Origin: JAJRXC01 sp047639555
Lineage (GTDB): Bacteria; Actinomycetota; Acidimicrobiia; Acidimicrobiales; Aldehydirespiratoraceae
DNA length: 64,000 nt
Assembly (NCBI GenBank): GCA_047639555.1
Contig: JBLIOE010000020.1
Span: 5,703 to 69,702, forward strand
Direction of reading: 5' to 3'
This document shows, piece after piece, positions 57,816-64,000 of this stretch (positions are counted from its first letter, which is position 1; every line of letters starts with the position of its first letter). Below the pieces are notes generated by a model, which was not told where the DNA came from, ran no database searches, and saw nothing but the letters and a program-made list of their open reading frames with translations. Both the position numbers and the translations under genes were made by a program.

Positions 57816-59801
57816 TCAACTGATCGTGAGCTCGCTCGGGTAACTGGCGTTGGCGAACGCGTACCAAAGGTGGTCGCCGGAATCGTCGGGCGAGACCTTC
57901 AACATCAGCCCGCGATTTGTGTCGATCGAAGCGTTGATCAGGCCGAGGGTGATCGTTACTTTGCCGAAGTCGTTGCCGAAGGCCGCTTGGTTGAACGTGC
58001 CGGTTCCGCTGGCGAGTGCGACGCAGCCCGTCTTGTTCGCCGCGCAGTCGTAGAGGCCGACCGCCACGCGTCCATGCCTGTTGTTGTCGAAGTCCTTCGT
58101 CGCGAGCCAGATGTCGAGTCTCGGAGTTCCTACGAGAGAGAGGCCGCTGCCTGCGTTCACAAACCACTGCTGCATCTTGTCGTAGTTGGTTTCGGACAGG
58201 CCTGCGCCTTTCTGCACAAGAAGCCCCGGCTCGTCGTCGTTGTCGGTGTCATAGTTCGCGAGCGGGCCAGCTGCGAGCGGTCCATCCAGCGGCAGGAATG
58301 ATTTGGACATCGCCCCCGCGGAACCGACGAACCACGACAGATCCGTCATCGACGGTGCGGTGGTCGTCGTGCTGCTTGTTGTTGCGGGTGACCCTGTCGT
58401 TGTGGTCGGGGCCGCCGAAGTTGTCGGATTGGCGAGCGGAGCGCCCGACGTCGTGCTCGACGGTGCCGCCGCGGCTTCGCCAGAAATGAGGGTGAGGTTT
58501 GGAGCGGCGATTGGATCCTCGAGGGAATCGGCGGTCACGGCTTCGGTCGGCGAGTCTTCCTCCTCGCGACCGGGCTCACCGGCGACAGCAGGCCCCTCAA
58601 GTGTGTTCGGCTCTTCCTCATCGGCCAAGAGACGTTCCGCACTTGGCGCCGGGGCGGCGGTTTCGTCCGGAGTGTATGGAGCGACAACGCCGATCGCCGA
58701 TGCAACGACGACGGTCGCGATCGTTGCCACGGTCGCGCCCGTCGAGCCTGCGGCGTTCAACGGGACACGAACAAGATCGGGAAAGTGGGCAAGCCATCCG
58801 GCCGGGCCTACAAGCCAACGCATCCGTCCCAACGAGATGCTCAGAAACGCTCGGACCAGAGTTGGGTCGAATTGTGTTCCCGCGTTCCGGAGGAGTTCGG
58901 CTCGCGCTTGTTCCGGCGGCAGCGGTTTCTTGTACGAGCGCGCCGCAGTCATCACGTCGAATGCGTCGGCGATGGCGACAATACGTCCAGCGAGAGAAAT
59001 GTCCCGCCCCTGCAATCCGAGCGGGTACCCACCGCCGTCGTAGCGCTCGTGGTGTTGCAGTGCGGCGTCGGTCCAATCGCCGAGCCACGGGCGCAAGGGT
59101 TCGATATATCCCGCCGACGCGCCAGGGTGAGTTCTCAGCTCTTCCCATTCGGATTCCGTGGGGCGTCCGACCTTGTTGAGAATCGATTCGTCGACGCGCA
59201 GCTTGCCGATGTCATGGATCAGGGCTGCCCAGTTCAGCTTGGTCAGCTCAGCCTTACTGAGGCCAATCTCCTCGCCCAACATGATGGAATATGCACGAAC
59301 TCGCTCGGAGTGTCCGCGGGTCTGGCGATCATGTCGGCCCAGTTCAGCCAGGAGCATCACGAGCCGTTCGGCCGCTACTTGTTGAGCGCTTGGTGCAGCG
59401 TCAGATCGAGCGACCGAGCGGGCCAGGGATCGGCCCGAGTTTTTGCGCATGGCGACGCGAAAACGGGACGGGGCTTCGTCGGGAAAGGCAAGGGACAGCT
59501 TGAAGAGCGCGGCGAGCGGGGCCAGGCGGCGAGTGAGCCGCTGCGCCGTCATCGCGGCGATGGTGGAGAGCACAATCAGTGCAGCCGCCCACACGACAAA
59601 CTGGATGACTCCGCTCGGTCGCCCGAGAAGCGGGAGAGTAAGACGAACCGCCACCATCCCGGCTAGGACCGGGACTGCAAACATGGCGAGGCGGATAACC
59701 GCAGCCACGCCGCGGTGTGGCTGCCAGCTGCTCGCGTCGAGTCCCTCTGCCTGCGAAGACGCGGAACCGCCAGTTGCAGAAGTAGGAGTAGAGGTGTCCA
59801 C
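57816..59801 (-). CDS. HD-GYP domain membrane protein with large Thr/Ser-linked C-terminal domain
   Basis: 661 residues, starting at GTG 59801. Two membrane spans (about 37-55 and 65-85) precede an HD-GYP domain: HSERVRAYSIMLGEEIGLS, LIHDIGKLRVDESILNK, HHERYDGGGYPLGLQGRDI and RIVAIADAFDVMTAARSYKKPL. HD-GYP proteins hydrolyse cyclic di-GMP. A third span near 355-375 is followed by an acidic Pro/Thr-rich linker (about 380-490) and a 170-residue domain with two cysteines (YDCAANKTGCVAL), probably outside the cell. The layout suggests signalling across the membrane, with the outer domain as sensor or anchor. Confidence 0.87.
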   Translation of the reverse strand: MDTSTPTSATGGSASSQAEGLDASSWQPHRGVAAVIRLAMFAVPVLAGMVAVRLTLPLLGRPSGVIQFVVWAAALIVLSTIAAMTAQRLTRRLAPLAALFKLSLAFPDEAPSRFRVAMRKNSGRSLARSVARSDAAPSAQQVAAERLVMLLAELGRHDRQTRGHSERVRAYSIMLGEEIGLSKAELTKLNWAALIHDIGKLRVDESILNKVGRPTESEWEELRTHPGASAGYIEPLRPWLGDWTDAALQHHERYDGGGYPLGLQGRDISLAGRIVAIADAFDVMTAARSYKKPLPPEQARAELLRNAGTQFDPTLVRAFLSISLGRMRWLVGPAGWLAHFPDLVRVPLNAAGSTGATVATIATVVVASAIGVVAPYTPDETAAPAPSAERLLADEEEPNTLEGPAVAGEPGREEEDSPTEAVTADSLEDPIAAPNLTLISGEAAAAPSSTTSGAPLANPTTSAAPTTTTGSPATTSSTTTTAPSMTDLSWFVGSAGAMSKSFLPLDGPLAAGPLANYDTDNDDEPGLLVQKGAGLSETNYDKMQQWFVNAGSGLSLVGTPRLDIWLATKDFDNNRHGRVAVGLYDCAANKTGCVALASGTGTFNQAAFGNDFGKVTITLGLINASIDTNRGLMLKVSPDDSGDHLWYAFANASYPSELTIS

Positions 59802-59820
59802 AACTTCCTATCGGAAGTTG
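59801..59820 (-). promoter_or_regulatory. Hairpin at the start codon of the HD-GYP gene
   Basis: CAACTTCC (59801-59808) and GGAAGTTG (59813-59820) are perfect 8-bp arms around TATC. In the message the 3' arm GGAAGTTG runs directly into the GTG start, so a ribosome-binding site GGAAG would be buried in the stem. It could regulate translation or be an operator dyad. Confidence 0.5.
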
Positions 59821-59865
59821 TCGTGCGCCGACAAACGGGTCCAACGGCCCATAAAGACGCTTGAG

Positions 59866-59902
59866 CAACGTTCGATTTGGTGAGAGGTCTAATTGAACGT
59901 TG
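59866..59902. repeat. Inverted repeat at the fadD 3' end
   Basis: CAACGTTC (59866-59873) and GAACGTTG (59895-59902) are exact inverted copies with 21 bases between them. The right arm lies in the last codons of the acyl-CoA synthetase gene. It may be a terminator for that gene or an upstream site for the HD-GYP gene. Confidence 0.4.
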
Positions 59903-61469
59903 TTACGGCGCGGTCGCGAAGTTCGTACTTCAGGACCTTGCCGCTCGCGTTGAGCGGAAGCTCGTCGACAAACTCGACGTAGCGGGGGCACTTGTAGTTG
60001 GCCATCTCGGCGCGGCACCACGTGATCATCGCGGCGGGGTCTTGGTCGGCGCCGGGAGCAGGCACGATGAAGGCGTAGCCGACTTCGCCCAGGCGATCAT
60101 CGGGCACACCAACCACGGCAACCTGGCCGATGCCGGGGTGATGCATCATCAGGTTCTCGATCTCGGCCGGGTAGGCGTTGAAGCCGCCATTGATGAACAT
60201 GTCCTTCACGCGGTCGGTGATATCGATATTGCCCCCGGTGTCCATCACCCCGATGTCACCCGTGTGGAGCCACCCGCTGGTATCGATTGTCTCGGCGGTC
60301 TTCTCCGGGTCGTTCAAGTATCCCTGCATGACGTTGTAGCCGCGGACGACGATCTCGCCGGGCTCGCCGCGAGGAACTTCGTTGCCCTCGGGGTCGTGGA
60401 TCTCAACCTCAACATCGTCGACGGCCCGGCCGCTCGTCTTCGCGATGATTTCGGGGTCGTCGTCGTGGCGACACATCGTGGCTATGCCCGAGGATTCGGT
60501 GAGTCCGTAACCGGTAACGACCTTCTCGAAGCCGAGACGCTCCCGCATCTGCACGATCATCTCAACAGGGATCGCCGCCGCGCCGGTGACGGCCAGCCGT
60601 AGCGACGACATGTCCCACTGATCAAGATTCTCGGTATTGAGGATCGTCTGGTAAATCGCGGGCGGTCCGGGGAGCATCGAGACGCGTTCTTCGGGAATTC
60701 GATTCATCACCGAGGGAACGTCGAATACCGCGTGGGGGATGATCGTTGAACCGGTCATGAGGCAGGCGAGGATGCCAGCATTGAGCCCGAACGAATGGAA
60801 GAACGGGTTGATGATCAGGTAGCGGTCCTGATCCATGCCGATCACGTTGGCCCACGACAAGTACGCCCGGCACACGGCCGAGTGGCCGAGCATGGCGCCC
60901 TTCGGGTCGCCGGTCGTGCCGGATGTGAACATGATGTGGCACAGGTCGTCGCCGCCAACGGTGGCCGTGCGAGCAGCCCGTTCGTCTTCGGTGACCTGAT
61001 CGGCCCGAGCGAGATAGTCGGCGAATGAGGTGGCGCCTTCGGGTACGGCGCCCCGCAGAACAACGATCTCCTGGACCGAGTCGGGGACGCCGGCCTTGCG
61101 CAAGGAAGCGACATAGTCGCTGTCGAGAAAGTCGGTGACGGTGAACAACATCTTGGCGCTGCTGTTCCCGAGCGCGAAGGCCGCCTCGCGGCCTTTCCAC
61201 CGAGTGTTCACCGGCACGACAACGCCGCCAGCGACATGCACGCCGAGTGCGGCAACGGCCCACTCCCAGATATTCGGAGCCCACACGGCAACCGTGTCAC
61301 CCTTTTCGATACCACTCGCCATAAGGGCACGAGCGCTGGTATGGATCTGATCGCGGAACTCCACGAAGTTCCAGCGGACGTCACCGTCGACCATTGCTTC
61401 GGTGTCGGGAAAGCGCTCGGCGGCATCGGCGATCAGTGCGGGAATTGTTGCCCAGGGTGCGGTGGCCAT
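59889..61469 (-). CDS. FadD-type AMP-dependent acyl-CoA synthetase
   Basis: 526 residues. IMFTSGTTGDPKGAMLGH (P-loop), VTGYGLTESSG (A5), GWLHTGDIGVMDTGGNIDITDRVKDMFINGGFNAYPAEIE (A7/A8 region) and the catalytic lysine in NASGKVLKYELR are intact. The overall wording resembles actinobacterial FadD3, which ligates CoA to a steroid-derived propanoate, but that assignment is not certain without alignment. It is divergent from a PhyH-type dioxygenase gene. Confidence 0.9.
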   Translation of the reverse strand: MATAPWATIPALIADAAERFPDTEAMVDGDVRWNFVEFRDQIHTSARALMASGIEKGDTVAVWAPNIWEWAVAALGVHVAGGVVVPVNTRWKGREAAFALGNSSAKMLFTVTDFLDSDYVASLRKAGVPDSVQEIVVLRGAVPEGATSFADYLARADQVTEDERAARTATVGGDDLCHIMFTSGTTGDPKGAMLGHSAVCRAYLSWANVIGMDQDRYLIINPFFHSFGLNAGILACLMTGSTIIPHAVFDVPSVMNRIPEERVSMLPGPPAIYQTILNTENLDQWDMSSLRLAVTGAAAIPVEMIVQMRERLGFEKVVTGYGLTESSGIATMCRHDDDPEIIAKTSGRAVDDVEVEIHDPEGNEVPRGEPGEIVVRGYNVMQGYLNDPEKTAETIDTSGWLHTGDIGVMDTGGNIDITDRVKDMFINGGFNAYPAEIENLMMHHPGIGQVAVVGVPDDRLGEVGYAFIVPAPGADQDPAAMITWCRAEMANYKCPRYVEFVDELPLNASGKVLKYELRDRAVTTFN

Positions 61470-61538
61470 GGCGCCTGACCCTAGTTTCCGGCTGGGTTTC
61501 GTGCCCCACTCGCAGAACGTGTGTGGGACAATTCGGCC

Positions 61539-62393
61539 ATGTCGAATCGGGGTCCCCGCGAGCTCGTCACGGACGCATTGATCGAGGAATATTCGCGAGA
61601 TGGGGTGGTCTATCTGCGTGGTGTGGTGGACGCTGAGTGGATCGCCGAGCTGCGCGCCGGCGTCGACCGAAACATCGTCGACCCCGGCGAACGTGGCCGC
61701 GTGTGGAGCAAGGACGACTCCGGCGGTGTGATGACGTACGACTCGCAGTCGTGGCAGCGGGTCCCCGAATACCGACGGTTCATCGAGGAGTCGCCGATGG
61801 CCGAGATTGCGGGTCGGGTTATGGGGTCAACCTCGGCCACGTTCTTCTTCGACGCAGTCTTCTTTCGTACCTTCGGCAATCAATTCCGGACGCCGTTCCA
61901 TCAGGACGAGCCGTACTGGTCAGTCGACGGCTTCGACACAGTGTCGGCGTGGATGCCGCTCGTTCCCGTCGCCAAGGACAGCGCGCTGGAATGTGTTGCT
62001 GGCTCTCATCGCTGGAATGAGAAGTACCTACAGACCAACTTCGGCGAACTCACCGGCGACGACCGTGACCACGTGGTGTATACCGACGCGGCCGAACGGG
62101 TGCCGTTCCCGAACATTGAAGACGAGCGCGATCGATATGACGTGCGGAGCTGGGACATGGAGCCCGGCGACATGGTCCTCTTCAACGGGCGGACCATCCA
62201 CGGCGGTTCCGGAAACCTCGCCGAAGGAAACGAACTCAAGGTCTTCAACACGAAGTGGTTGGGCGACGATGCCCGGGTGATCTTTCGGCCTGAAGGAATG
62301 GACCCGGACCACTCCGCGGTGATGATTGGGGCTGGTCTCGCGCCGGGCGATCGCCCCGGCGGCTCCATGTACCCGACTCTCTGGTCGAGTTGA
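61539..62393 (+). CDS. Phytanoyl-CoA dioxygenase (PhyH) family protein
   Basis: 284 residues from ATG 61539; an in-frame GTG at 61521 is unlikely because a GACAAT box ends 6 bases before the ATG. The Fe(II) facial triad is His121-x-Asp123 (TPFHQDEPYW) and His221 (GRTIHGGSGN), with a basic residue for 2-oxoglutarate after it. GVVYLRGVVDAEWIAELRAGVDRN is the typical N-terminus. It hydroxylates an acyl-CoA or small molecule. The SnoaL-like gene follows after 28 bases. Confidence 0.9.
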   Translation: MSNRGPRELVTDALIEEYSRDGVVYLRGVVDAEWIAELRAGVDRNIVDPGERGRVWSKDDSGGVMTYDSQSWQRVPEYRRFIEESPMAEIAGRVMGSTSATFFFDAVFFRTFGNQFRTPFHQDEPYWSVDGFDTVSAWMPLVPVAKDSALECVAGSHRWNEKYLQTNFGELTGDDRDHVVYTDAAERVPFPNIEDERDRYDVRSWDMEPGDMVLFNGRTIHGGSGNLAEGNELKVFNTKWLGDDARVIFRPEGMDPDHSAVMIGAGLAPGDRPGGSMYPTLWSS

Positions 62394-62421
62394 GCGGGGG
62401 CTGACGTGGTAGTGAACCGAT

Positions 62422-62868
62422 ATGGATGCAGCGGAACTCGACGCCCGAGAACAGATCCGAGACTTGGTTGCTCGGTACAACGCCAACGGTGATTCGGGTC
62501 GGTTCGCGCCGATGGTCGACCTCTTCACCCCCGAAGCGGTGATGCATATCCCGTCGGGGTCGCATCGGGGCGTCGACGAGATCGAAGCGATGTTCACGAA
62601 CGCCGCACAGAAGACAGGCGATTCCGACGCGGCGGCCGCCGCGTACATCCGCCACTTCACCGCCACGCTGCAGATCGACTTGATCTCGGCCGACGAAGCG
62701 ACGAGCCGGTGCTACTACCAGGTGCTCACCGACCGCGGCCTCGACCATTGGGGGCGCTACGTCGATCGGTATCGACTCGACGGGGACCGTTGGCGTTTCA
62801 CCGAACGCAAGGTGACGGTTGACGGCCACGTCGCGGGCGGCTGGGCCGCCCGGAACTCCAGTGACTGA
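62422..62868 (+). CDS. SnoaL-like (NTF2-fold) protein
   Basis: 148 residues. LDAREQIRDLVARYNANGDSGRFAPMVDLFTPEAVMHIPSGSHRGVDEIEAMFTNA and RYVDRYRLDGDRWRFTERKVTVDG give the usual alpha-beta cone of the SnoaL/ring-hydroxylating-dioxygenase beta-subunit clan. The catalytic function cannot be assigned. It probably shares a transcript with the PhyH gene. It converges on the frameshifted TPR gene after 17 bases. Confidence 0.8.
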   Translation: MDAAELDAREQIRDLVARYNANGDSGRFAPMVDLFTPEAVMHIPSGSHRGVDEIEAMFTNAAQKTGDSDAAAAAYIRHFTATLQIDLISADEATSRCYYQVLTDRGLDHWGRYVDRYRLDGDRWRFTERKVTVDGHVAGGWAARNSSD

Positions 62869-62885
62869 GCGAAGCCCTCTGAGCT

Positions 62886-64000
62886 TCAGGGCTGCTCGAC
62901 CAGCCGAGCGAGTGTTGGGTTGAGCGTCGCCGCGGCACGAAGCAACGAGTCGGCTCGTCCGTTGTCGCCAACTGCGGCCGCGATACGACCAGCGTGAAAG
63001 AAGAGATCGGCATCGCTCAACCCGCTGTCGAGGGCGACGCTGATGAATTCGTCGGCGGCCTCGATGTCGATCAACAAGCCAACGAGGTGGTGGCGTTCCG
63101 CCGGATAGTTGTCGGCCGTTTCCCGGGCAAGTGCCGTGCCGAGAGCGAGTTGGTTGGCGGCGCCTTCGGAGTCGTCCCCTTGCGCAATACGTACATGGGC
63201 CAGCAGCTCATTTGCTCCGGGATATCCGGGCGTAATTTCTATGGCCGCTCGGGTGCCTCCGCCGCGCCGCCAACGTCGCCACCCGCGAAGAGAACGAACC
63301 CGAGTTGGAACCAATAGAACGATGCCTCCGAGGGGCGAAGGGGAGTTTCGGAGGCCTGATGTAGGGCATCGACGGCATGCGCCGTGTCGCCGTGAAGGAA
63401 CGCGATGCGGCTGTGGCGAGAGGTGAATCCGGCGTTCGTTTCGGCGTCGGTGACCGTGCGGAAGATGCTGGCGTCGATCTCGCGGTCGCCGAGAGCGAGG
63501 TGCGAATCGCCGATGGCCGTCATCGCCCCAAGGTGATCGGGTGCGGCCGAAAGGATGGCCTGCGCCATCTGTTGTGCGGTTGAGAAGTCGTGGCGGGCGC
63601 CCACGGCCCGGATCTTGAGAAGCTGCGCATCGATGCTGGGGGGCGTCAGATGCAGTGCCTGGTCGACGAGAGTCTCCGCCTCGTCGTATAGGTCGAGGTC
63701 GGCCTGCTCCTTCGCCTGTGAGAGGACAACCGACGCGAGCAGCGTTTGAGAGACATGGTCGGTGGGGTTCGCCGAGATCCGCTGGCGGAATTGTTCAATG
63801 ACATCCGCCAACGGCGCCCGGGTGTGGTCGATCGTGAGAGAGATATCGAGTTCGATCACATCGAGAGGTGAGAGGGAGAGCGTCCCGAGCCAGTCATGGT
63901 TCGGCTCGCTCTCGGCGTTCTCATTCACGGCGGAGGCTTCCGGTGTATTGCCGAAGCGGGCGAACGCGGCGACAAATACGACAGTGACGAGGAGTGCGGC
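62886..64000 (-). pseudogene. TPR-repeat membrane protein, frameshifted and cut by the window edge
   Basis: The frame is open at base 64000 and begins AALLVTVVFVAAFARFGNTPEASAV, which looks like a membrane helix. It then shows TPR-like helical repeats (AEQ-like DLYDEAETLVDQALHLTPPSIDAQLLKIR, TAQQMAQAILSAAPDHLGAMTAIGDSHLALGD, FYWFQLGFVLFAGGDVGGAAE). At about 63255-63275 the frame must shift: the next frame continues the last repeat as TRAAIEITPGYPGANELLAHV and runs to a stop at 62886. One missing base explains this, either a real mutation or a sequencing error. The function is unknown; cytochrome-c-biogenesis-type TPR proteins have a similar build. Confidence 0.7.

Noticed and set aside
1..64000. 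CRISPR arrays, tRNA or rRNA genes, intact transposases, integrases or attachment sites
   Set aside because: Looked for regularly spaced repeats, cloverleaf-like segments with CCA ends, conserved rRNA segments and DDE/tyrosine recombinase motifs; none was recognised.

Overview
The window is a G+C-rich, densely packed bacterial chromosome segment from an actinobacterium. The best guess is class Acidimicrobiia (an Ilumatobacter-like lineage). The basis is gene content (F420-type LLM oxidoreductase, WXG100/FtsK pair, DUF1214, DUF6356 and DUF2752 proteins, many acyl-CoA ligases, SDRs and crotonases), many ATGA/GTGA overlaps, and start codons placed 6-8 bases after TANNNT boxes, which is typical of actinobacterial leaderless transcripts. 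No rRNA, tRNA, CRISPR array, intact insertion sequence or prophage was seen.

Layout. 1-1.3 kb: end of an acyl-CoA operon with a divergent crotonase, then a scar with a pRiA4b ORF-3-like remnant and a large inverted repeat. 1.35-4.2 kb: a 5'-truncated TetR gene facing a PrnB-like/kynureninase-like pair. 4.4-9.7 kb: a WXG100 protein, a 1373-residue FHA-FtsK/EssC-type ATPase and a YczE-like membrane protein. 9.7-14 kb: Gfo/Idh oxidoreductase, S9 peptidase and a DUF1214 protein. 14.2-23 kb: a branched-chain-amino-acid-type ABC system split around a carotenoid oxygenase/acyl-CoA ligase operon, with a TetR regulator and a palindromic operator candidate. 23-26.3 kb: SDR plus a molybdate uptake operon. 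26.4-33.8 kb: MscS channel, second DUF1214 protein, O-methyltransferase/VOC/hydrolase operon, HtrA-like lipoprotein protease and an FMN 2-hydroxyacid dehydrogenase. 33.8-39.3 kb: two giant fusions, LivH-LivM-LivG and MFS-LivF. 39.4-53.5 kb: catabolic genes (SDRs, nitroreductase, phosphotriesterase family, APH-like kinase, amidohydrolases, 2OG dioxygenase, LLM, CMD, CoA-transferase) with an Lrp regulator. 53.5-64 kb: carbonic anhydrase, a putative selenoprotein, sulfatase, iodotyrosine-deiodinase-like enzyme, HD-GYP protein, FadD, PhyH and a frameshifted TPR protein.

The most notable item is at 54053-55129 on the minus strand. One open frame is interrupted only by a TGA that falls exactly at the first cysteine position of a thioredoxin-like active site (W-TGA-G-C-R). 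It is followed by a 7-bp GC-rich stem with a 5-nt loop at the spacing expected of a bacterial SECIS. This is best read as a selenocysteine-containing TlpA/ResA-like protein. Other strong candidates for follow-up are the MFS-ABC ATPase fusion, the PrnB-like/kynureninase-like pair and the minimal type VII-like secretion locus.

All assignments come from reading the translated sequence and recalled family motifs; no database search was run.
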